A stretch of DNA of 9,210 nt, taken from assembly GCA_017411665.1 (NCBI GenBank), contig JAFQPT010000256.1:1-9210 (forward strand), read 5' to 3'. This document shows, piece after piece, positions 4,778-9,210 of the stretch. Below the pieces are notes generated by a model. The model did no database searches. It worked only from the letters and a program-made list of their open reading frames with translations, and was not told where the DNA came from. The stretch is from Oscillospiraceae bacterium (lineage in GTDB: Bacteria > Bacillota_A > Clostridia > Oscillospirales > Oscillospiraceae). How positions within the stretch are numbered: position 1 is the first letter of the stretch; every line of letters begins with the position of its first letter. A program made the translations under genes and the position numbers.

Positions 4778-5597
4778 AGGATTTAAGGTATTCAACTCTG
4801 ATTGGAAGTGTAGAGGATTTAAATATGAAGTAGGCGGCGTGTATGAAGACGATAGCAAGCCTGAGATTTGTAAGCGCGGGTTCCATTTTTGCGAAAAGGC
4901 GGTTGATTGCTTCAATTACTATTCATTCGACCCCAACAACAAGGTTGCGGAAGTGATTGCTTTGGGAGAGATTGATTCTGACGGCACAAAGTCATGCACC
5001 AACAAAATAGAAATTATCCGTGAAATTCCGTGGCGGGAACTCCTTGAAATTGTGAATGTCGGGAAAAATTGTACCGGATTCCGCAACAGCGGCGACCGCA
5101 ACAGCGGCAATTGGAACAGTGGCGATTGGAACAGCGGCAATCGGAACAGCGGCAATCAGAACAGCGGCGATTGGAACAGCGGCAATCGGAACAGCGGCAA
5201 TCGGAACAGCGGCAATTGGAACAGCGGCAATTGGAACAAAACAAACTTTTCCAACGGATGTTTTAACACTACTGCACCGAAAATTCATCTGTTCAACAGG
5301 TCTTCTAAGTGGACTTACCATGATTGGCTGAATTGTGAAGCCCGTTACCTCCTGGATCAGCTTCCGGGTGATGTGCTTGAATATATTTGGCTTGAAGATA
5401 TGACGGATGAAGAAAAGGCAGCACACCCTGAAGCCGAAATAACAGGCGGATATTTAAGAAAACAAGGGACCTCCGAAGCTGGGGCTATTTGGTGGCGCGG
5501 ATTGAGCAAGCGAGAAAAGGCGGTAATTAAAGCGATCCCGAATTTTGATGCAGTAATTTTTAAGGATATCACTGGTATAGACGTCGAAGAAGAATAA
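4758..5597 (+). CDS. DUF7666-like phage protein with ten NSG pentapeptide repeats
   Basis: 279 aa; start supported by AAGGAG at 4743-4748, overlapping the previous gene by 20 bases. Residues 1-108 form a recognisable phage module (MSKNGVKGFKVFNSDWKCRG, then KRGFHFCEKAVDCFNYYSFD, then EIIREIPWRELL), which I recall as DUF7666. Residues 110-159 are ten perfect pentapeptides NSG[D/N]x with x = W, R or Q, flanked by decayed copies (NKTNF, SNGCF). Residues 165-279 hold a Trp-rich and acidic C-terminal region (KWTYHDWLNC, MTDEEKAAHPEAEI, WWRGLSKREK). N-x-G-type repeats usually fold as right-handed beta solenoids or form surface-binding stalks. There is no signal peptide. Function unknown; protein interaction or DNA mimicry are possibilities only. 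Confidence 0.8.
   Translation: MSKNGVKGFKVFNSDWKCRGFKYEVGGVYEDDSKPEICKRGFHFCEKAVDCFNYYSFDPNNKVAEVIALGEIDSDGTKSCTNKIEIIREIPWRELLEIVNVGKNCTGFRNSGDRNSGNWNSGDWNSGNRNSGNQNSGDWNSGNRNSGNRNSGNWNSGNWNKTNFSNGCFNTTAPKIHLFNRSSKWTYHDWLNCEARYLLDQLPGDVLEYIWLEDMTDEEKAAHPEAEITGGYLRKQGTSEAGAIWWRGLSKREKAVIKAIPNFDAVIFKDITGIDVEEE
5085..5234 (+). repeat. Tandem 15-base coding repeat, ten units
   Basis: Ten head-to-tail units of AACAGCGGC followed by GAT/AAT/GAC/AAC/CAA-type variable codons, 150 bases in all, encoding the NSG[D/N]x pentapeptides. The first nine bases are almost invariant (one AACAGTGGC), so copies are nearly identical at DNA level, a pattern of recent slippage or unequal recombination. Partial palindromy of the unit also generates long antisense open frames here. 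Confidence 0.92.
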
Positions 5598-5611
5598 CGG
5601 AAGAGAAAACG

Positions 5612-6211
5612 ATGAATTATAAGCATCTGTGTCTAGTTAATCTATTTATCGGCATTATTGCCGCGTTTGGGCTTGGAGTGATGGTGGGGAGTTTGGCAAA
5701 CACACCCACAACGGCAGAGCCGAGCATCAGCATGCCGGCATCACCAACGCCTGAGCCGACCCCTACCGCAACACTTGAGCCCACTCCCACGGTAACGTTT
5801 GTGCCCCGCCCCAGCCCAGTGCCCGACCCAAGACCAAGAGAAATCTGGGTCAGCCTCGGTGAGTTTAAACTGACAGCATACTGTGGCTGCACAAAGTGCT
5901 GCGGCAAGTGGGGTATCAATCGACCACTTGATGCGGACGGTAGACCCATGGTTTACACCGCAAATCAGAGTATTGCGGTGGAAGGTCTAACGGTAGCAGC
6001 GGATATAAGTCTGCTGCCGTACGGAACGGTGCTGTACATCGATGGTCACAAATATGTCGTGCAAGATTGCGGTAGCGCAATCAAGGGTAAGAAACTGGAT
6101 ATTTACTTTGAGCACCACTCAGACGCATGGGCGTTCGGGGTGAAACACCGTGAAGTGTATATTATCAAACGGATTATCACACAAAGGAGTACAAACGATG
6201 AAAGAGCGTAA
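5612..6211 (+). CDS. Membrane-anchored 3D-domain protein (putative cell-wall lytic/peptidoglycan-active)
   Basis: 199 aa. Residues 8-29 are a hydrophobic N-terminal segment (LVNLFIGIIAAFGLGVMVG), either an uncleaved anchor or a signal peptide. Residues 32-76 are a Pro/Thr-rich linker (SPTPEPTPTATLEPTPT). Residues 81-186 match the 3D domain, named for three acidic residues: D131 (AADISLLPYGTVLYI), D152 (VVQDCGSAIKG) and D163 (KLDIYFEHH), followed by FGVKHREVYII. This double-psi beta-barrel fold is shared with MltA-type lytic transglycosylases and resuscitation factors. Extra cysteines (CGCTKCCGKWG, 91-101) may bind metal or form disulfides outside the membrane. In a phage it could act on the host wall or at the surface of a lysogen. 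The upstream GGAAGAG is a weak ribosome binding site; the gene starts 14 bases after the previous stop. Confidence 0.82.
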   Translation: MNYKHLCLVNLFIGIIAAFGLGVMVGSLANTPTTAEPSISMPASPTPEPTPTATLEPTPTVTFVPRPSPVPDPRPREIWVSLGEFKLTAYCGCTKCCGKWGINRPLDADGRPMVYTANQSIAVEGLTVAADISLLPYGTVLYIDGHKYVVQDCGSAIKGKKLDIYFEHHSDAWAFGVKHREVYIIKRIITQRSTNDERA

Positions 6212-6425
6212 GCGAAAACTACCATGGGAAAAACCAAAAAACCCCAAAGCCCTGAAAGCGATCGCTTATCTAAAAGGGCTAAACGAACTGTGTAAAGACT
6301 TAACAGGTAATTGTGGGGTTTGCCCTCTAGGAGACTGTGCGCTTCTATCGGCACGAGACCCCGACCGAGCAACCGAGATAGTCGCAGCATACCTACAGAC
6401 GCAGAAGGAGGGAAAGAAGGAATGA
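6198..6425 (+). CDS. Small Cys-cluster phage protein, 75 aa
   Basis: The open frame reaches further upstream, but the ATG at 6198 (MKERKRKLPWEKPKNPKALK) has AAGGAG at 6184-6189 and a 14-base overlap with the 3D-domain gene, typical here. The N-terminal third is very basic. Cysteines lie in CKDLTGNCGVCPLGDC (about residues 33-48), a probable zinc or Fe-S knuckle resembling the Cys motif of the 4307-4777 protein. The C-terminal helix (RDPDRATEIVAAYLQTQ) is amphipathic. Its stop overlaps the next start as ATGA (6422-6425). No function known. Confidence 0.7.
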   Translation: MKERKRKLPWEKPKNPKALKAIAYLKGLNELCKDLTGNCGVCPLGDCALLSARDPDRATEIVAAYLQTQKEGKKE

Positions 6426-6628
6426 ATTGCTACGGATGTAAATGGCTTGATGAAGTCAAGAGCCAGCCCGCCGGAAGCGGATACTGCTGCATGGTACAAC
6501 GCACCAAACCCTACAAGCCCGGCGACAGGGTGAGAAGACAGGATAGCGAACGCTGCGAGTTGTACAACCCCGGCGATTTCGCCACAAGATACACAGTAAA
6601 AGAGACGCGGACGGAGGGAAAAGAATGA
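6422..6628 (+). CDS. Small Cys-rich phage protein, 68 aa
   Basis: Starts MNCYGCKWLDEV by ATGA overlap with the previous stop, with GGAGGG at 6407-6412 and GAAGGA closer in. Cysteines C3, C6, C22, C23 and C45 (CYGC...YCCMV...CELY) suggest a metal-binding miniprotein. The second half (KPYKPGDRVRRQDSERCELY) is basic. The stop overlaps the next ATG (ATGA at 6625-6628). Small CxxC proteins of this kind are frequent around the SSB/RecU block of Firmicute phages, usually unnamed. Confidence 0.7.
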   Translation: MNCYGCKWLDEVKSQPAGSGYCCMVQRTKPYKPGDRVRRQDSERCELYNPGDFATRYTVKETRTEGKE

Positions 6629-6806
6629 AAATCCTTGAGTTTTTGATATCAATGACGAATGCAAGCACTTCGACGGAGACTACAAAAAGCGCAGCCGGTG
6701 GAGGTCGGAGTGCGATGGCTTCAAAGAGGCCATCAAGAGCAGAGAGGCGCGAGCTCGCGCAGCGAGAGCAAAGTTCAAGGTAATATCAGGAGGAAAAAAG
6801 AAATGA
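6625..6806 (+). pseudogene. Small phage gene with a frameshift at a T5 run (or requiring -1 frameshifting)
   Basis: The ATG at 6625 is coupled (ATGA) to the previous gene and reads MKILEF, then goes off frame after TTTTT (6640-6644). The frame one base back has no start codon (it opens after a TGA at 6636-6638) but carries the convincing protein: FDINDECKHFDGDYKKRSRW, then RSECDGFKEAIKSREARARA and a KFKVISGGKKK end. That frame stops at 6804-6806, overlapping the SSB ATG as ATGA, exactly as at the other junctions, so it is the true coding frame. A -1 slip on the T run, or two surplus Ts, joins the two parts into about 60 residues. The read in the ATG frame would end at a TAA at 6781-6783 with low-complexity Ser/Thr/Arg. 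The protein is basic with two Cys (ECKHF, ECDGF); function unknown. Confidence 0.7.
6747..6760. repeat. 14-base perfect palindrome GCGCGAGCTCGCGC
   Basis: A fully symmetric sequence with no loop, in the Arg/Ala-rich coding part of the frameshifted gene before SSB. It contains a SacI-type GAGCTC core. It could be a protein or modification site, but alternating Arg and Ala codons readily create such symmetry by chance. Confidence 0.5.
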
Positions 6807-7144
6807 ACATCGTAGCAATTTCCGGCAGACTGACAGCAGACCCGGAGCTCCGATACACGCCGAACAATGTGCCGGTATGCACATTTATTTTGGCAGTGGA
6901 CAGACCGACCAAAGACGACATCGCGGATTTCCCCACGGTCGTAGCGTGGAGAGAAACGGCGCAGTTCGTCTCGAAGCATCTGAGCAAGGGACGCAACGTC
7001 ATTGTCAAGGGCGAAATCCGTACCCGGAATTACGAGGACAAGGACGGGAACAAGCGGAAAGCGACGGAGATTCAGGCAGACCACGTAGAGTTCGCGGACA
7101 GCAAGCCCGTCGACATAAAGGAGGACGCAGATGGAAACTACTAA
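6803..7144 (+). CDS. ssb: Single-stranded DNA-binding protein, short form
   Basis: 113 aa. The ATG at 6803 follows AGGAGG (6788-6793) and overlaps the upstream stop. The OB-fold signature is clear: MNIVAISGRLTADPELRYTP (1-20), TFILAVDRP (27-35), FPTVVAWRETAQFV (43-56), SKGRNVIVKGEIRTRNYEDK (63-82), then KRKATEIQADHVEF. It coats ssDNA during phage replication and recombination. Bacterial and many phage SSBs are longer and end in an acidic tail tipped by a DDDIPF-like peptide that recruits partners; this one ends KEDADGNY directly after the OB fold, so that hook is absent. Its end overlaps the next gene by 14 bases. RecU lies two genes on, forming a recombination module. Confidence 0.93.
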   Translation: MNIVAISGRLTADPELRYTPNNVPVCTFILAVDRPTKDDIADFPTVVAWRETAQFVSKHLSKGRNVIVKGEIRTRNYEDKDGNKRKATEIQADHVEFADSKPVDIKEDADGNY

Positions 7145-7397
7145 GCTGATTGAGAGGATGCGGGCGACGGCCAAACAGTACGAAACCCCGCCATACGGAC
7201 GCGAGGTCGACGGCACCGTAGAACTACTGCGAGAGGCAGCGGACAAGCTGGAAACCAGCAAGGCACCGACCGCGACCAGAAGCATCGATAACGTGAAAAC
7301 GCTGCTGGACGCGCTCTCTAAAGGCGAGTGCAAAGGCATAAAGAGCGGGATCACATATAAAATCGCTCAATTTGCACGAAAAAAAGGACTAATCTGA
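7131..7397 (+). CDS. Hypothetical phage protein between SSB and RecU, 88 aa
   Basis: Starts METTKLIERMRATAKQYE after AAGGAGGA (7117-7124), which lies inside the end of ssb. The N-terminal half is helical with acidic and basic residues alternating (VELLREAADKLE); the second half (SIDNVKTLLDALSKGECKG, then YKIAQFARKKGLI) could be a small helical DNA-binding end, but I do not recognise a family. It ends one base before the RecU start. Position suggests an accessory role in replication or recombination. Confidence 0.7.
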   Translation: METTKLIERMRATAKQYETPPYGREVDGTVELLREAADKLETSKAPTATRSIDNVKTLLDALSKGECKGIKSGITYKIAQFARKKGLI

Positions 7398-7398
7398 T

Positions 7399-7914
7399 AT
7401 GGGTGGGAATTCTTCGAACGTAATACGCGGAGCTCAAAATCGCAATGCGGGAAGGTTGTTCGAGCATCTGATAGAGGCAGCCTGTCGCGATTACAGGCAG
7501 GTTGGTCTAGCTGAGATAGACAAGACCCCAGAACCGATGCAACCGACCAAGAGTTTAGGACAAGGGCGATTTGTTGCCCATTACGAGAAGAAAGCGCAGC
7601 CTGATTTCAAAGGCACCCTACGCAATGGGCGTTCGGTAGTGTTCGAGGCAAAGCTCACCACGGCGGATAGAATCAAGCAGGATGTGATACTCCCGCAGCA
7701 GGCGGAAGCTCTTGAACGGCATCACCAGCTCGGAGCAGAATGCTTCATCCTTGTGTCATTCGATTTTAGAGACTATTACAGAGTCCCATGGACGGCTTGG
7801 CGGGATATGAAGACACTATACGGTCATAAACACCTCAGACCGGAGGAAATTCAAGAATACAAAATTACGATGAAGAACGGGCTATTGCGCTTCTTAGAAA
7901 GGGTGAGCACATAA
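7399..7914 (+). CDS. recU: RecU-like Holliday-junction resolvase
   Basis: 171 aa. RecU cuts four-way junctions symmetrically in Firmicutes and their phages. Family features visible: NRNAGRLFEHLIEAACRDY (14-32), KKAQPDFKG (64-72) with D69, VVFEAKLT (80-87) with the E83-x-K85 pair of the PD-(D/E)xK nuclease core, and the QQAEALERHHQLGAECFILV helix-strand region (100-119), then SFDFRDYYRVPW. Slightly shorter than B. subtilis RecU (about 200 aa), with a shorter N-terminus, as usual for phage forms. The ribosome binding site is weak (AAAGGA near 7384), so translation is probably coupled to the gene ending at 7397. Together with SSB it would process replication or recombination intermediates before packaging. 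Confidence 0.9.
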   Translation: MGGNSSNVIRGAQNRNAGRLFEHLIEAACRDYRQVGLAEIDKTPEPMQPTKSLGQGRFVAHYEKKAQPDFKGTLRNGRSVVFEAKLTTADRIKQDVILPQQAEALERHHQLGAECFILVSFDFRDYYRVPWTAWRDMKTLYGHKHLRPEEIQEYKITMKNGLLRFLERVST

Positions 7915-7962
7915 TGTGATTGGCATATCTGGAGAAGCTGATCTGTGGAGGGGAGAGAACGT

Positions 7963-8619
7963 ATGAGCAAAAACAACAAAACGGTAAATCAAATGATACA
8001 GGAAGCGGTCGACGCAGCGGTAAAAGGCATTTTGGAGAGCGTAGAGCTCAAGATCCAGAGAGCTTTTGAACTCGGTGCAGAGATTGGTGCGGCAAAAGGC
8101 GCTGAGATTGGAGCGCAGGCAGCTATCGAAGCCGCCGAGAACGAAAGAAGACGTTACCGCCGGGCTCGATACGACCGGCAGCTCCGCAACACCAAACTAC
8201 TGCTAAAGCACTACCGCTCCCTGAACAGTCATTATGCAAATGCCGTATGGGAAGAGGACGACAGCAAGGAGGAAGACAGCTTCTGTGACATCATGGAGCT
8301 TATGAACAGCCGCAGCTACGATGATGAGGTATTTGTAGACAGCATCAAGCAGTCGTCAAAGAAGACCCGAATCATCATGCGGCACGTGAACAAAATGCTG
8401 GAAGAGTACGAGACGATGTGCAAGGAAAGCCGCAGACCGGACGACTTGCGACACTGGCGCGTAATCAAAGCCCTTTACCTCAGCCCGACACGAACAGCGG
8501 CAATGGAGGTGGCGGAGGCAGAGCGAATCGACAAGCGGACAGTCTACAAGGATGTGGACGCAGCGGTCCAGGATTTGACGATGCTTTTGTTCGGAGTAGA
8601 GGGCATCGAGAAGCTATGA
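7963..8619 (+). CDS. ArpU/RinA-like phage transcription regulator with HTH C-terminus
   Basis: 218 aa, starting MSKNNKTVNQ. An in-frame GTG at 7945 exists, but GGAGGGGAG (7947-7955) fits the ATG at 7963. Residues 10-60 are a helical Ala/Glu segment with an internal repeat (LGAEIGAAKGAEIGAQ, 38-52). Residues 61-86 are very basic (ERRRYRRARYDRQL); residues 98-130 are acidic. Residues 165-205 (HWRVIKALYLSP, VAEAERIDKRTVYKDVDAAV) look like a sigma-type helix-turn-helix, where 'dkRTVykDvd.Av..L..LlFG' is the pattern I associate with late-gene activators of the ArpU/RinA group. It is the last gene before a spaced promoter at 8645, consistent with controlling the following operon. Target and DNA site unproven. 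Confidence 0.7.
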   Translation: MSKNNKTVNQMIQEAVDAAVKGILESVELKIQRAFELGAEIGAAKGAEIGAQAAIEAAENERRRYRRARYDRQLRNTKLLLKHYRSLNSHYANAVWEEDDSKEEDSFCDIMELMNSRSYDDEVFVDSIKQSSKKTRIIMRHVNKMLEEYETMCKESRRPDDLRHWRVIKALYLSPTRTAAMEVAEAERIDKRTVYKDVDAAVQDLTMLLFGVEGIEKL

Positions 8620-8644
8620 GAGGGTTCAGGACACTTTTTGGGCA

Positions 8645-8673
8645 TTCACAAGGCACTCGGACTGTGGTATACT
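8645..8673 (+). promoter_or_regulatory. Predicted promoter with extended -10, following the ArpU-like regulator
   Basis: TTCACA at 8645-8650 (one mismatch to consensus), a 17-base spacer, and TATACT at 8668-8673 preceded by TGG (extended -10, TG at 8665-8666). It lies in the only intergenic stretch of note on this side (8620-8713), just after a regulator gene, and would drive the 59-aa ORF and the glycosyltransferase-like gene. A CACTTTTTGGGCATTCACAA stretch upstream (8632-8651) may be the activator site. Confidence 0.7.
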
Positions 8674-8702
8674 GTATGCTGTCAATATTGGATAGCTTGA
8701 AG

Positions 8703-8748
8703 CCGTCGCCCGAATGCTTATAAAATCAATGGGGCGACGGATTTTTAT
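8703..8748 (+). terminator. Terminator-like hairpin with a start codon in its loop (possible attenuator)
   Basis: CCGTCGCCC (8703-8711) pairs perfectly with GGGCGACGG (8732-8740): a 9-base, GC-rich stem with a 20-base loop, followed by ATTTTTAT. This has the form of a Rho-independent terminator about 25 bases after the predicted transcription start, but the loop is long and holds the ATG (8714) and a second ATG (8729) straddling its edge. It could terminate, attenuate or gate translation of the downstream ORF. Confidence 0.55.
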
Positions 8749-8893
8749 ACCCAGCGATGCCCCGTTTCGCGTCAATCGTCAGAGCAATTCGGACGATGCT
8801 GCCGCACAACAGCCGACGGAGGCAGACCGAAACCTGGTGCGCGAAAAGCACCGACCGCTCGCAAAAATCGAACTCAGACCGTGGGAGGAGTAA
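8714..8893 (+). CDS. Small phage protein upstream of the glycosyltransferase-like gene, 59 aa
   Basis: Reads MLIKSMGRRIFIPSDAPFRV and ends KIELRPWEE, with TAA at 8891-8893, just before the next ATG. A later start at 8729 (MGRRIF) is equally possible; neither has a ribosome binding site, and both lie in or at the edge of a hairpin loop. The C-terminal half (EADRNLVREKHRPLAKIELRPWEE) is charged and looks like genuine coding sequence; LRPWEE-type ends recall short segments that in some phage proteins introduce a ParB-like domain, but that link is only a guess. It could be the 5' remnant of a longer protein. Function unknown. Confidence 0.5.
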   Translation: MLIKSMGRRIFIPSDAPFRVNRQSNSDDAAAQQPTEADRNLVREKHRPLAKIELRPWEE

Positions 8894-8895
8894 AC

Positions 8896-9210
8896 ATGGA
8901 ATATTTCATCGGAATTGCAAGCTACAAGCGGGCGGACAATCAGAAGACGCTCGATTACCTTGAAAAACTCGGCTTCCCCAAAGACCGGCTCATCCTCAGC
9001 GTTCAGACGGCAGAGGATATGGTCGAATATGAGAGACACGGAACAAAAGCCCGCGTTGGCTCATTCCTTTACCGGGAAGCGAACAGCGCAGCGGGAAACC
9101 GCAACACGATTTTAGACTACCTGCCGGAGGGCTTGCGCGTCGTGCTGATGGACGACGACATCAGCGGAGTGGACGCGCTCGACCACGCGGGAAGACTTCG
9201 CCCCATCGAA
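8896..9210 (+). CDS. TAGT-like glycosyltransferase (putative DNA-base glycosyltransferase), 3' truncated by the window
   Basis: 105 codons are present and the frame runs off the end. The start has GGGAGGAG at 8883-8890. It opens with the GT-A pattern FIGIASYKRADNQKTLDYL (4-22), then GFPKDRLILSVQ (26-37), then the GNRNTILDYLPEG segment (67-79) and a hydrophobic strand ending in an acidic cluster, RVVLMDDDISGV (81-92), where D86-D88 would be the metal/nucleotide-sugar DxD site. I recall this order as that of TET/JBP-associated glycosyltransferases (TAGT), phage enzymes proposed to glycosylate oxidised 5-methyl pyrimidines. A general phage glycosyltransferase remains possible. No TET/JBP gene is in the window, but the neighbouring sequence is cut off. 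Confidence 0.6.
   Translation, partial: MEYFIGIASYKRADNQKTLDYLEKLGFPKDRLILSVQTAEDMVEYERHGTKARVGSFLYREANSAAGNRNTILDYLPEGLRVVLMDDDISGVDALDHAGRLRPIE

Noticed and set aside
5085..5234. CRISPR-like array
   Set aside because: Units are 15 bases, contiguous, in frame and without spacers; it is a coding tandem repeat.
4992..5426. Minus-strand ORFs across the repeat, with IAAVP or CRCSN repeats
   Set aside because: They are antisense readings of the 15-base repeat and inherit its periodicity. The sense frame has a coherent N-terminal domain, start and C-terminal domain.
8779..9039. 86-aa minus-strand ORF near the right end
   Set aside because: Opposite the glycosyltransferase-like gene, no domain, and all other genes run on the plus strand.

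Overview
The window reads as a dense accessory and replication segment of a temperate phage or prophage from a low-to-mid GC Firmicute, most likely a gut Clostridia/Oscillospiraceae-type host. Evidence is that every convincing gene lies on the + strand, most have strong AGGAGG-type ribosome binding sites, and genes are packed end to start, often with 4-base ATGA overlaps. The gene set is also typical of such phages: C5-methyltransferase, phage-type S-adenosylmethionine synthetase, XF1762 family protein, sigma-like regulator, SSB, RecU and an ArpU/RinA-like regulator. I see no tRNA, rRNA, transposase, CRISPR array or strong integration site.

Layout. Positions 1-609 hold the tail of an unidentified gene, a 37-aa ORF and a zinc-finger protein whose C-terminus runs out of frame into the next gene. 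Positions 512-2020 hold a cytosine-C5 DNA methyltransferase in pieces: a long N-terminal chain (motifs I, IV, VI, VIII), an out-of-frame middle piece that still reads as target-recognition sequence, and a C-terminal chain (motifs IX and X) with its own strong ribosome binding site. Next come a double zinc-ribbon protein (2010-2366), an XF1762-family protein with Mom/GNAT-like layout (2366-2800) and a small, probably truncated Cys protein (2811-2888). A perfect consensus promoter with a hairpin in its spacer (2885-2913) follows, then a short basic ORF (2925-3080), a sigma-like HTH regulator (3098-3505) and a shortened SAM synthetase (3490-4323).

Positions 4307-6806 carry a Cys-containing phage protein, a DUF7666-like protein with ten NSG pentapeptide repeats, a membrane-anchored 3D-domain protein, and small Cys-rich proteins. 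One of these (6625-6806) is frameshifted at a T run. Positions 6803-7914 are a recombination/replication block: SSB, a small unknown protein and RecU. Positions 7963-8619 encode an ArpU/RinA-like regulator, followed by a promoter (8645-8673), a hairpin whose loop holds the start codon of a 59-aa ORF, and the N-terminal half of a probable DNA-base glycosyltransferase (TAGT-like) that runs off the window.

The unifying theme I infer is DNA modification: a C5-methyltransferase, a phage SAM synthetase to feed it, a Mom-like GNAT candidate and a TAGT-like glycosyltransferase, in a phage that also carries its own SSB and Holliday-junction resolvase. The parts are individually recognisable. Whether they act together, and whether the fragmented methyltransferase is functional, cannot be settled from this sequence alone.
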